From Salipiger abyssi (GTDB lineage: Bacteria; Pseudomonadota; Alphaproteobacteria; Rhodobacterales; Rhodobacteraceae), in contig NZ_CP015093.1 of the NCBI RefSeq assembly GCF_001975705.1, positions 3,232,501 through 3,296,500 of the forward strand: a DNA stretch of 64,000 bases, written 5' to 3'. Shown here piece by piece: positions 48,484 to 58,124 of the stretch (within the stretch, counting starts at the first letter, position 1; the number at the start of each line of letters is the position of its first letter). The translations under genes and the position numbers were made by a program. The notes below the pieces were generated by a model. It was not told where the DNA came from. It searched no databases and saw nothing but the letters and a program-made list of their open reading frames with translations.

Positions 48484-48960
48484 ATCCGTCTTTGGTTCCG
48501 CCATTTGTCAATATGACTTGGGCTTTCCGAAAGAGGCTGAAATATGACGAAGCCGCGAAATTCTAATATCCCTCTTGCTCTTATGATTTTCAGATGCAAG
48601 GTTGTGTCAGGTAAGGAGTGGATTGAGAAAATATTCATATTTGATTCCGTTCGAATTGCTTGCTCTGCTCAGTCGGAATGGCGGCGAACGCCTTCTCGAA
48701 AAAAATAGCACGTGGCATGGAAATTTCCGGGGGATTGTATTCTTAGAATTTTTTCAATGACTTAATTTTTTCTGTTTTTTGAATATTTTCGCATTCGTTT
48801 GAGTTTCTTGAGGTGTCTTTTTATTTAAATGCGCCTCATATCTCATCAAAGATAAGAAGCCGATTAGGCCGGAGAAACATGCAAATCCCAGTGCGCTTGT
48901 GCGTCTTGCGAAAGCAGGCGCGAGACGCGGTATTTTCTGTTGAACACGAAAGGGCCAAAA
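48484..48960. other. AT-rich gene-free stretch before the tail-fibre gene
   Basis: About 480 bases with base composition clearly unlike the rest of the window (runs such as attttttcaatgacttaatt near 48750). No coding sequence seen. It likely contains the promoter of the tail-fibre gene and looks horizontally acquired. Confidence 0.6.
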
Positions 48961-50958
48961 ATGTCAGACACTCTTTCTTTCGGAAGTCGCGTGGCGGCGG
49001 AAGCCTTCAACGTGCCCGGCGATGTGGCGATGATCGCGGTTCGTCACGGTGGCATGTTCTGCTTTTACAAACGTAACAGCGGCAGTACCGCGCTTCAGAC
49101 GAATGATGGCCAGAATTGGGGGCCGGCGTCACAGACCGCCTATCTCCAGCACTGGGGCATCGTGCCGACGTCCTATAGCGGCAGAGGATCGGCACCCGAT
49201 GCGACCAGCGTGATGCAGGCCGTTGCGGCGAACTGGGATGGCGAGATCCTTCTGACCGGCTTCGTGAACCTCACGGCAAGTATCAGCGTGGCCAAGGCCT
49301 TCAAGATGCGCGGGATTGTTCACCGTCGCAACTGTGGGTTTTGGTTGACGACCGACTTCCCGACAGGTGTTGACGGCGTGTTCGCGTGCTCGAATGGTGA
49401 ACCGGGGCCAGTGTTCGAGAACTTCACCATCTGGGGGGATCATGGCGATGCCACGAGCTACAACACGCTGCATGACTATCCTCCCGCAATCGAGGCAAGT
49501 GAAACATCGCGAGGATATATCGACAACGTGCGCTTTGTCGGTATGCGCACCGGCATGTACATGGTCGATCCGGTGCCGAACACCGGTAACAACCCCGGCG
49601 GCTGGTATATCGGCAAAATCGAAAGCTCCTGCTACGACGTGACGGTGGACATCTCGGAGGCCCAGGATTTTGTCAAAATCGACAACATCCACAATTGGCA
49701 ATTCGGTCTTACGGAACCGGGGCAGGTGGTCAGCGCGTACTACCGGGGTGACGCCATCGCTCTGCGCGCGCACAATTGCGATAATCTGAACGTCGACACC
49801 GTGGCGACCTATCGTGCCAAGGTGATCGTTGGAGTGGACGGCGGCGGTGAGCATTCGCTTCCTGTGATGATTGGAAATCTCGCTCTTGATGGCGACGACG
49901 CCGGTTTCCATGGCTATAGCGGCAGTACTCTTATCGCCAATCTCTACAGCACGACCGGCACCGCCGGTGCCGACTTCGATATTCGCGTCAAGGGCGGCGA
50001 CCATACGATCGCGAACGCGCGCGTGACCTCGATGAAGCCCGACGGCGTGGCCGTGACCGGCGGCAGCCTTACGATCAGCGGAGGCAAGATCACCGCCGGT
50101 GCATATGCAGGCGGTCTTCCCACTCAGGACGGTTCCGGTCTTCGTGTGGTGGTTTGCTCCGGTGGCATACTCTCCATGGACAACGTCCTGACCAACTGGA
50201 CGAATGCCGGAGGCACAAGTGATCGCACGCGCGAGCTGATCGGGCAAGACAACGGCGGCGTTCTGAAGGTTTCGCGTTTGGTGGCGCCGGATACCTACAG
50301 CAGTGGCGAGATCGTGCGCTTCCGTACAGACGCTGTCGGGAACGCTGCATTCCTTCGAGATCTGCCCGCCGGCGCGGTGATCGGCGTGGACAGCTACACC
50401 AACGGCACGTTCGAGACGGGCGATGAGGTGGCCTTCCTCCAAACGGTGAATTTCGGCAAGCCCACCGAAGACGGGAGCCATGGATCGCCGGGGACCACCC
50501 TGCGCAACGATGGCGGGGTTTTGATGACCCGCGACAGCACGGTTCCGTTGCAGGTGACCCGCATGGGCAACGCCGGCAACCTCGTGACGTGGCGCAATGG
50601 GTCGACCGTGGTTGGCTCCATCACCACGAATGGGACGTCGACGTCCTACAACGAGACCTCAGACTACCGTCTCAAAGAGAATGTCTCTCCGGCAATCGGC
50701 GCCGCCGATATGGTGATGAAGATGGCGCCGATGAGTTTTAATTTCATTGGCACCGACCAGGACCGCGTCGGTTTTATTGCCCATGAACTTGACGAGGTCT
50801 TGCCCTTTGCCGTCACCGGCGAGAAGGACGCTGTCGATGCGGAGGGCAATATCGATCCGCAGTGCGTGGACTATTCCAAGCTCGTCCCCGTCCTGACCGC
50901 GGCTCTGAAGGAAGCGCTCGAACGCATCGCCGCCCTTGAGGCCGCTATGCCCGAATGA
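48961..50958 (+). CDS. Phage-type tail fibre/tailspike with S74 self-cleaving chaperone
   Basis: 665 aa. After a 90-residue front part comes a long beta-helix-like middle (repeating short beta strands, about 90-520). The C-terminal end is an intramolecular chaperone of the peptidase S74 family: SDYRLKENV with Ser567 and Lys572 at the spacing of the cleaving Ser/Lys pair, then MSFNFIGTDQDRVGFIAHEL and a final coiled coil (TAALKEALERIAALEAAM). Such proteins trimerise, then cut off the chaperone. All other phage genes around it are fragments; this one is intact. Confidence 0.85.
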   Translation: MSDTLSFGSRVAAEAFNVPGDVAMIAVRHGGMFCFYKRNSGSTALQTNDGQNWGPASQTAYLQHWGIVPTSYSGRGSAPDATSVMQAVAANWDGEILLTGFVNLTASISVAKAFKMRGIVHRRNCGFWLTTDFPTGVDGVFACSNGEPGPVFENFTIWGDHGDATSYNTLHDYPPAIEASETSRGYIDNVRFVGMRTGMYMVDPVPNTGNNPGGWYIGKIESSCYDVTVDISEAQDFVKIDNIHNWQFGLTEPGQVVSAYYRGDAIALRAHNCDNLNVDTVATYRAKVIVGVDGGGEHSLPVMIGNLALDGDDAGFHGYSGSTLIANLYSTTGTAGADFDIRVKGGDHTIANARVTSMKPDGVAVTGGSLTISGGKITAGAYAGGLPTQDGSGLRVVVCSGGILSMDNVLTNWTNAGGTSDRTRELIGQDNGGVLKVSRLVAPDTYSSGEIVRFRTDAVGNAAFLRDLPAGAVIGVDSYTNGTFETGDEVAFLQTVNFGKPTEDGSHGSPGTTLRNDGGVLMTRDSTVPLQVTRMGNAGNLVTWRNGSTVVGSITTNGTSTSYNETSDYRLKENVSPAIGAADMVMKMAPMSFNFIGTDQDRVGFIAHELDEVLPFAVTGEKDAVDAEGNIDPQCVDYSKLVPVLTAALKEALERIAALEAAMPE

Positions 50959-51415
50959 TCCTGCTCCCGGTCTTTTCCGAAGGGCAGGGGAGGTGCCTTT
51001 ATCACAATGGCGGAGTGTTCCCGACGCGGGGATCACTCCAACAGAACAGATGTGCGAAGGTGCGCCTCAGATGATCCTCTGAGAGGGAGCTTTCTGTCTG
51101 AGGCTGCCCATTGCGCCGGTGGCATCTCGCCAGGAATGCGCCCCGGGGGGGGGCAGAGGATAGTTCCGATCATGCATGGCGTGATCGGGGCAATCGCCAG
51201 TTGCGGCCTGGTCGTTCTGCAACCGCGGCGATTTGCGGGCGCATCGGGTTGCCGGGCGTGTTTGTTGGCATCGCGGTTAGGGCAGCGGCCGGATCGGAGC
51301 TGATCGTACTAAGATCTGCGTGGTCCGCTGTTCCTGTAACCTATTGATTTATAGAAATTCCAGGAATGGTCACGTGGTCCGTTTGGGTGTTGATTTAAAC
51401 GGAAAATCCGATTTT
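50959..51415. other. Gene-free region between tail-fibre gene and tRNA
   Basis: Holds a hairpin ggagtg...cactcc with an inner cccg/cggg stem (51012-51039) that may end the tail-fibre transcript, and a run of nine g near 51146. No gene or intact att repeat recognised. Confidence 0.5.
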
Positions 51416-51492
51416 TGGTAGGCCCGGAGGGACTTGAACCCCCAACCAAGGCGTTATGAGCGCCCTGCTCTAACCAATTGAGCTACAGGCCC
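51416..51492 (-). tRNA. tRNA with CAT anticodon (Met or Ile2)
   Basis: Complete cloverleaf on the minus strand: acceptor gggcctg/cgggcct, D arm gctc/gagc, anticodon loop ctcataa, T loop ttcaagt, encoded CCA. The loop reads CAT, which serves elongator Met or, after lysidine modification, Ile (ATA). The variable region tggtt resembles tRNA-Ile2 more, but this is not decisive. Confidence 0.92.
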
Positions 51493-51681
51493 ACCGTGCC
51501 TGTCTCAGTAGCATTCGGGCGGGCGGGGTCAAGGTATTCGCGCCGCCGCCATGCGCGGCTTTGCAGCTATTATCGTGGGGCGGGCGCGATCCGGGAGATG
51601 CCTGGCAGGGCAGTGCAGGCGCGCCCGCCACGTAGGGTGGGCAATCTGCCCACCGCCCGCCTCGCGAAAAGGCCCGGCCGC

Positions 51682-52746
51682 TCAGCGCGGGCTGCGCAGC
51701 ACCATCAGCTCGCCGACATTCTCGCGGGTGATATAGCCCAGCACATGCCCGCCGGGATCGGTGACCGCCAGCGCCGGCGCGTCGGCCAGCGCGTCCAGCA
51801 CCTGGCTCAGCGGCGTGCCGAGGGTCACCTGCGGCACGTCCTCCATCGCATCGCCCACGGGCAGGGTGTTGTGGCCCTCGGCCATGCCCTGGAACAGCGC
51901 CGTGCGGGTGAGGAAGCCGGCGAGCTTGCCCTCGGGATCGAGCACCGGAAATTCGTGCTGCGTGGTGCGGATCAGGGTCTGTGCCGCCACATGAAGCGGA
52001 TCCTCGGGGCGCAGGCTCTCGAAGCTGGTGATCATCGCATCGCGCGCCATCAGCCCGCTGGCCACAGCGCGCGAGGTCACGTCCTGGCTTTCCGCCTGAC
52101 CGGCGAAATAGACGAAGAGCGCGATCAGGAGCAGCATGAAGTTGCCCGAGGCAAGCCCCCAGAACGCAAAGAGAAACGCCATCACCTGACCGGCATTCGC
52201 CGCCGCCCGCGTGGCGTGCACCCGGTCCATGCGCGTGGCCAGCAGCGCGCGCAGCACCCGGCCGCCATCCATCGGGAAGGCCGGCAGCAGGTTGAACAGC
52301 GCCAGGAACAGGTTCACCGCCGCGAGCTGGCCGAGGAAGGCGCCCGGCGAGCCGCCGAAATTCGCCAGCTCTTCGAGATCGGTGCTGGCGCCGAAGGCGA
52401 TCAGCACCGCCCAGATCACGATATTCACCGCCGGCCCCGCCAGCGCCACGAGGATCTCCTGCGCGGGTTTTTCGGGCATGCGCTCCAGCCGCGCCATGCC
52501 GCCGATCGGCAGCAGGGTGATGTCGGGCGTCTTGATGCCATAGCGCCGCGCGGTCAGCGCGTGGCCGAACTCATGCGCCACCACGCAGGCAAAGAGCGCC
52601 AGCACAAAGACCACGTTTTGCAGCGCCGCCACCGCGCCGCCCTGGGGCCAGGCCGCCGCCGCGACCCAGGCCAGCAGCAGGAAGAAGGTGGCATGCACCC
52701 GAAGTTCCGAGCCGAAAAGGCGCCCGATGGAGAAAGACCAGCTCAT
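51682..52746 (-). CDS. Site-2 protease family zinc metalloprotease with CBS domains
   Basis: 354 aa. Membrane protease core: HEFGH (58-62) and the second metal motif LLPAFPMDGGRVLRALL, with about six hydrophobic segments up to residue 215. Two CBS domains follow (about 225-350), which in this M50 subgroup sense nucleotides. gggag lies 7 bases before ATG 52746; GTG 52755 is an alternative. Confidence 0.9.
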   Translation of the reverse strand: MSWSFSIGRLFGSELRVHATFFLLLAWVAAAAWPQGGAVAALQNVVFVLALFACVVAHEFGHALTARRYGIKTPDITLLPIGGMARLERMPEKPAQEILVALAGPAVNIVIWAVLIAFGASTDLEELANFGGSPGAFLGQLAAVNLFLALFNLLPAFPMDGGRVLRALLATRMDRVHATRAAANAGQVMAFLFAFWGLASGNFMLLLIALFVYFAGQAESQDVTSRAVASGLMARDAMITSFESLRPEDPLHVAAQTLIRTTQHEFPVLDPEGKLAGFLTRTALFQGMAEGHNTLPVGDAMEDVPQVTLGTPLSQVLDALADAPALAVTDPGGHVLGYITRENVGELMVLRSPR

Positions 52747-52813
52747 GCGTTGCACTCCCGTGCTTGACGTGGCGCCACCATGCGGCAGCGGCGCGCAGGC
52801 GGCAAGGCCTGCG

Positions 52814-53281
52814 CTATTCGGTGAAGGGCGCCGCCACCGCGCCGGTCAGGCCGGGCAGCAGATGCGCATCGAGCGCAAAGACATGGCGCGGCGTGCCGGC
52901 GGCGGCCCAGATCCGGGTGAATTCCAGCAGCTGCGGGTCGATCCAGGCGCGGATCGGGTTCAGGTGCCCGACCGGGGCCACGCCGCCGATGGCAAAGCCC
53001 GTCTGCGACCGGATGAGCGTGGCATCGGCCTTGCCCAGCGGTTCCCCCGCCAGCTCTGATGCCTTGTCGGCGCAGACCTTGTTGCCACCCGCGGTGAGGA
53101 ACAGCACCGCCTCGCCGCTCTCCTCGGCGCGAAAGATGATCGACTTGGCGATCTGGTCGATCTCGCAACCGACGCTGTCGGCGGCCTCCTGTGCGGTGCG
53201 GGCCTGGCCGACCTCGCGGATATCCGGCTCCAGCCCGGCAGCTTCCAGCGCCGCGCGGACGCGTTTGAGGCTCTTGCTCAT
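52814..53281 (-). CDS. YbaK/EbsC-type aminoacyl-tRNA deacylase
   Basis: 155 aa with the family core: IAKSIIFRA (the conserved Lys), AVLFLTAGGNKV, GFAIGGVAPVGH and the final Ile/Trp-rich strand. Hydrolyses mischarged aminoacyl-tRNA in trans. caggag precedes ATG 53281. Divergent from glnE. Confidence 0.88.
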   Translation of the reverse strand: MSKSLKRVRAALEAAGLEPDIREVGQARTAQEAADSVGCEIDQIAKSIIFRAEESGEAVLFLTAGGNKVCADKASELAGEPLGKADATLIRSQTGFAIGGVAPVGHLNPIRAWIDPQLLEFTRIWAAAGTPRHVFALDAHLLPGLTGAVAAPFTE

Positions 53282-53385
53282 CAGGGACTCCTGTCGTTTC
53301 TTGCAGGGCTTAGAGCGCGATGAGCCCGCGGCTGCAAGCCCTTGGGGCATTGCGCAATCCCGCATCGCTCCGCCATATAGGCGGC

Positions 53386-56165
53386 ATGAGTTTCGCATCC
53401 CGCATCACCCGCCTGCCGCGCCCCTTCGAGCCCGATCTGGGAGAAGAGGCGCGCGCCGCCGCGCCCTGGGCCTCGGACGATCTCGCCTTGCTGCTCGCCG
53501 GCGCGGGCGGGTCGAGCCCCTATCTCAACGGGCTCATTCGCAAGGAGACGGGCTGGCTGGAGGGCGCGCTGGCGGATCCCGAAGCTGCGGTCGAGACGCT
53601 GCTGGCCGGGCTGGAGGAGACGGGCGAAGGCATCGAGAGCGCGCTGCGCCAGGGCAAGCGGCGGGTGGCGCTGTTGACCGCGCTGGCCGATCTGGCCGGC
53701 GTCTGGCCACTGGAGATGGTGACCGGCACGCTCACCCGTTTTGCCGACCTCTCGGTGCGGCTGGCGTTGCAGGCGGCCATCGCGCGCGAGATCCGGCGCG
53801 GCAAGCTGCCGGGCGCCACCGAGGACGACATCGCCAGCGCCGGCGGCATGGTGGTGCTGGCCATGGGCAAGATGGGCGCCTTCGAGCTCAATTACAGCTC
53901 GGATATCGACCTCATTTGCCTCTTCGATCAGGACCGGTTCGAGCGCGACGATTTCCACGAGGCCCGCAGCGCCTTCGTGCGGGCCACGCGCAAGATGTCG
54001 GCAACGCTGAGCGACCTGACCGGCGAGGGCTATGTCTTCCGCACCGATCTGCGGCTGCGTCCCGATCCGGCGGTGACCCCGGTCTGTATCGCCATGGAGG
54101 CCGCCGAGCGCTATTACGAAAGCCTCGGGCGGGCCTGGGAGCGCGCCGCCTATATCAAGGCGCGGCCCTGCGCCGGCGATATCGCAGCCGGCGAGCGCTT
54201 TCTCGACACGCTGCGTCCCTTCGTCTGGCGCCGGCATCTGGATTACGCCGCCATTCAGGACGCCCACGATATGCGCCTGCGCTACCGCGACAAGAAAGGG
54301 CACGGGCCGATCACCCTGCCGGGCCATGACATGAAGCTGGGGCGCGGCGGCATCCGCGAGATTGAGTTCTTCACCCAGACCCGCCAGATCATCGCCGGCG
54401 GGCGCGATCCGGAACTGCGGGTGCGCGGCACGGTGGACGGGCTGCGGGTGCTGACCGACACCGGCTGGGTGCCGGGCGAGGTGACCGGCAAGCTGGCCGA
54501 TCACTACCGCGCCCATCGCGAGATCGAGCACCGGGTGCAGATGGTCAACGATGCGCAGACCCATCTGCTGCCCGCCAATGACGGCGGGTTCGAACGGCTG
54601 GCGGCGCTGACCGGGCGCGAGCGCGCCGAGCTGGAGGGCGATATCCGCGCGCGGCTCGAGGAGGTGCACGAGCTGACCGAGGGGTTCTTTGCCCCCGACA
54701 GCCGCGACAGCGCGCCCTGCGAGGTGCCCGAGGCGCTGGAGACCAGCCCGCTTGTGGCGCGCTGGACGAGTTACCCGGCTCTGCGCTCGGGCCGTGCGAC
54801 CGAGATCTTCAAGCGGCTGAAGCCCGAGATCCTCAGCCGGCTCGCCCGCGCCGCAAAGCCCGAGGAGGCGCTGACCGCCTTCGACGGCTTTCTTGCCGGT
54901 CTGCCCGCCGGGGTGCAGCTCTTTTCGCTGTTCGAGGCCAATCCGCAGCTTATCGACCTGCTGGTCGATATCGTCGCGACCTCGCCGGATCTGGCGCGCC
55001 ACCTGTCGCGCAATTCCGCCGTGTTCGACGCGGTGATCGGCGGCGATTTCTTCAGCCCGTGGCCGGGGCCGGCGGCGCTGACTGCGGAGCTGACGGAGAT
55101 CCTCTCGCGCGAGGAGGATTACGAGCGCCGGCTCGACATGGCGCGCCGCTGGGCCCGGGAATGGCATTTCCGCGCCGGCGTGCATCTGCTGCGCGGGCTG
55201 ACCGAGACCGAGGAGGCGGGGCAGCATTACGCCGATCTCGCCGAGGCGGCGCTGGCGGCGGTGTTCCCGGTGGTGCAGGAGGAGTTCGCCCGCAAGCACG
55301 GCGCGCCGCCGGGGCGCGGCGCGGTGGTGGTGGGCATGGGCTCGCTCGGGCGCGGCGGCTGCATGCGCTCTCCGATCTGGACCTCATTGTGATCTACGAC
55401 CCGGCGGGCGTGGAGGCCTCGGAGGGGCGCCGCCCGCTGCCCGCGCGGCAGTATTACGCCCGGCTGACCCAGGCGCTGATCACCGCGATGACCGCGCCCA
55501 TGGCCGAGGGCAAGCTCTACGAGGTCGATATGCGGCTGCGGCCTTCGGGCAATCAGGGGCCGGTGGCGACCTCGCTGTCGTCTTTCACAGCCTATCATCG
55601 CAAGGAAGCCTGGGTCTGGGAGCATCTGGCGCTGACCCGGGCGCGGGTGGTGGCGGGCCCGGCGGAGCTTGCCGGCGAGGTCGAGGCGCTGCGGGCAGAG
55701 ATCCTGTCCGCGCCACCGCCGCGCGACAAGGTGCTGGGCGAGCTGGCCGGGATGCGCGAACGCATCGCCGCCGCCAAGGGGCAGGGCGACCCGTGGGATC
55801 CCAAGATCGGGCGCGGGCGGATGCAGGATATCGAGCTTCTGGCGCAGGCCGGTGCGCTGCTCTCGGGCCAGGCGCCGCGCCGCACCGCGCGCGGGTTGAC
55901 GGCGGCGGCGCGCGAGGGCTGGCTGGAGAAAGCCGGCGCCGATCACCTCGCCGCCACCTACCGGCTGTGCTGGAGCCTCCAGATCGGCGCGCGGCTGATC
56001 ACCGAGGGCGCGCTCGATCCGGAGACGGTGGGCGCGGGGGGCTGCACCTTCCTCACCCGCCTGACCGGAACCAAGAGCGCGGCGGAGATGCGGACAAAGC
56101 TCGCCGAGATGACCACGAGAGCGGCCGAGATCATCGACGCCGCGCTGCGGGAGGCAAAACCATGA
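53386..56165 (+). pseudogene. glnE: Glutamine synthetase adenylyltransferase, frameshifted near 55350
   Basis: A whole glnE gene of about 926 codons read in two frames: 53386-55392 and about 55350-56165. The first half has the deadenylylating nucleotidyl-transferase motif GKMGAFELNYSSDIDLICLF. The second half has LHALSDLDLIVIYDP and the C-terminal domain with RLRPSGNQGPVATSL. At the junction ctcgggcgcggcggctgcatg is one base shorter than needed for GMGSLGGGRLHALSDLDL. The domains and codon pattern are otherwise perfect, so a recent mutation or a base-calling error is likely. Controls glutamine synthetase by adenylylation. Confidence 0.88.
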
Positions 56166-56428
56166 AGAAGAAGGGCACGCCGGACGACCCCAAGGGGCTC
56201 ATCGCCGAGGCCTACAAGATCGACGGGATCGGCATCGGCGAATGCCGCTCGATCTTTCTCGACTGGGCGCTGTCGCTGCCCCGCGACGCCGAGGCGCGCG
56301 AGCATGTCGAGGCGCTGCTGGCGCGCCACGGGCAGGAGGGCCATCCGATGACCGAGGTGCTGCGCGAGGGGCTTTCGCGCTCCGGCCCGCCGCGCCGGCG
56401 GGGCGGGGCATCCGGGCGCCGTCACTAA
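56162..56428 (+). CDS. Conserved small protein coupled to glnE
   Basis: 88 aa: AYKIDGIGIGECRSIFLDWA, then LSLPRDAEAREHVEALLARH and HPMTEVLREGL, ending in a basic tail. Overlaps the glnE stop by ATGA. No named family recognised. Small cytoplasmic helical protein, perhaps tied to nitrogen control by position only. Confidence 0.72.
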   Translation: MKKKGTPDDPKGLIAEAYKIDGIGIGECRSIFLDWALSLPRDAEAREHVEALLARHGQEGHPMTEVLREGLSRSGPPRRRGGASGRRH

Positions 56429-56504
56429 GCCGCAAGGGGGCGACCAAGGCAGCGCTTGCCCCGGGCGCGCGCATGCGCTTGGCTGGGGCAGGCGAGGAGA
56501 GAGA

Positions 56505-57764
56505 ATGCCCGAATACGTGCCCATCGCGATCCCCGATCACCCGCGGCTCGCGCAGAACATCATCCATTTCGCCCGCGCCCTGCGCCGCGCCGGCCTGCCG
56601 GTGGGGCCGGGCCGGGTGATCGACGCGATCCGCGCGGTGGCGGCGGCGGGCTTCACCGACCGGATGGATTTCTACTGGACCCTGCATGCCTGTTTCGTGA
56701 ACCGGCCCGAGCATCGCGTGGTCTTTGCCCAGATCTTCCGGCTCTACTGGCGCGATCCGCGCTATCTCGAACACATGATGTCGATGATGCTGCCGGCGGT
56801 GCGCGGCGTGCAGGAGGAAAAGCTCGCCCAAAGCGCCGAGAAACGCGCGGCGCAGGCGCTGCTCGGCGATCAGATTCCCGAGCTGCCGAAGCCCGAGGGC
56901 GAGGAGGAGGAGGCGACCAAAATCGAGGTCGACAGCTCTTTCACCATCTCGGCGGAGGAAAAGCTCAAGACACTGGATTTCGAGCAGATGTCGACCGAGG
57001 AGATCATGCAGGCCAAGCGCATGCTGGCGCGGCTGAAACTGCCGGTGAAGCCGATCCCCTCGCGCCGGGGCATGGCGGCGGTGGACGGGCGGCGCATCGA
57101 CTGGCGCCGTACCCTGCGCGCCTCAATGCGGCAGGGCGGCGAGATGCGCTCGCTGGCGCATCTCAAGCCGCGCCCGCGCTGGCCCAATCTTGTGGTGCTC
57201 TGCGACATCTCCGGCTCGATGAGCCAGTATTCCCGCATGGTGCTGCATTTCCTGCACGCGGTGGCGAACGAGAAGGGCGCGGGCTGGGCCAAGGTGCATG
57301 CCTTTACCTTCGGCACGCGGCTCACCAATATCACCCGCCATCTGGCGACCCGCGATGTGGATGCGGCGCTGAAGGCGGCGGGCGCCGAGGCGCAGGACTG
57401 GGAGGGCGGCACGCGCATCGGCGACTGTCTGCACGCCTTCAACCGCGACTGGTCGCGCCGGGTCATGGGGCAGGGCGCGGTGGTGCTGCTGATCACCGAC
57501 GGGCTCGACCGCGACGACGCGGCGGCGCTGGAAAGCGAGATGGAGCGGCTGCATCTCTCGGCGCGCCGGCTGATCTGGCTGAACCCGCTGCTGCGCTGGG
57601 ACGGGTTCGCGCCCAAGGCCTCGGGCATCCGCGCGATGCTGCCGCATGTGGACAGCTTCCGCGCCGGGCATTCGATTGCCTCGCTGGAGGATCTCGCACA
57701 GGCGATCTCGCGCCCCGAGGATGCGGGAGAGAAGGATCGGCTGATGCGGATGATGGCGGGGTAG
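56505..57764 (+). CDS. CoxE-like VWA-domain protein
   Basis: 419 aa. N-terminal helical CoxE region (NIIHFARALRRAGLPVGPGR), acidic linker (about 130-145), then a VWA domain from about residue 220 with a complete MIDAS DxSxS (CDISGSMSQYS) and DWEGGTRIGDCL. CoxE works with the AAA protein CoxD to mature the CO dehydrogenase Mo site. No coxD here, and the cox structural genes are 13 kb away, so a link to them is unproven. Confidence 0.87.
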   Translation: MPEYVPIAIPDHPRLAQNIIHFARALRRAGLPVGPGRVIDAIRAVAAAGFTDRMDFYWTLHACFVNRPEHRVVFAQIFRLYWRDPRYLEHMMSMMLPAVRGVQEEKLAQSAEKRAAQALLGDQIPELPKPEGEEEEATKIEVDSSFTISAEEKLKTLDFEQMSTEEIMQAKRMLARLKLPVKPIPSRRGMAAVDGRRIDWRRTLRASMRQGGEMRSLAHLKPRPRWPNLVVLCDISGSMSQYSRMVLHFLHAVANEKGAGWAKVHAFTFGTRLTNITRHLATRDVDAALKAAGAEAQDWEGGTRIGDCLHAFNRDWSRRVMGQGAVVLLITDGLDRDDAAALESEMERLHLSARRLIWLNPLLRWDGFAPKASGIRAMLPHVDSFRAGHSIASLEDLAQAISRPEDAGEKDRLMRMMAG

Positions 57765-57814
57765 CGGCGTCACCGTTTGAGCCTTTTCCCGGCGCGGAAC
57801 AAGGCGAAGCCGCC

Positions 57815-57949
57815 GCGCCATCGCCGGACCGCCCCTGGGCCGGCGATTTGGTGACGCCAACGCAACGTGTCGAAGTCTTTCGGATTTGGCAGGGACAAAG
57901 TAAGGGGTTCCATCTGTCAGATCGCCAACCCGCGGTCCGGCGATGGCGC
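57815..57949. repeat. MITE-like element with 18-bp perfect inverted ends
   Basis: 57815-57832 (gcgccatcgccggaccgc) is the exact reverse complement of 57932-57949, with 99 bases between and no coding sequence inside. No clear target duplication beside it. Could be a miniature transposable element or a long-range RNA stem. Confidence 0.55.
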
Positions 57950-58047
57950 AGCTTTTGTTGCGCTTGGCGAGCTTTTCCGAACCACGGTGCTGCCTTGACG
58001 GGTCAGACAGGTCTTTGAACCGCCAGCCTCTCCGATGTCAGCGCGAT

Positions 58048-58061
58048 TTGATCCAAATCAT
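58048..58061 (+). promoter_or_regulatory. FNR/FnrL box
   Basis: ttgatccaaatcat matches TTGAT-N4-ATCAA at nine of ten fixed positions and lies 64 bases before the start of the first YeeE/YedE gene. Suggests activation when oxygen is low. Confidence 0.65.
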
Positions 58062-58124
58062 GCGATATATGGAATGTGTTTGGTATGCGTTTTCCAGAAT
58101 ATCTCTGGATCGGGAGGGTCATTC

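Larger units (their letters stand above)
57765..58124. other. Gene-free region before yeeE/yedE genes
   Basis: 360 bases without a gene. Contains an inverted-repeat element (57815-57949) and an FNR-type box (58048-58061). The last 90 bases are AT-richer and include gatatatggaatgtg, the probable promoter zone. Confidence 0.6.

Noticed and set aside
46998..51492. attL/attR pair for the phage-like island
   Set aside because: I looked for a second copy of the tRNA 3' end on the far side and did not see one.
53281..55299. A 672-codon frame on the minus strand opposite glnE
   Set aside because: Antisense shadow of glnE, no recognisable protein features.
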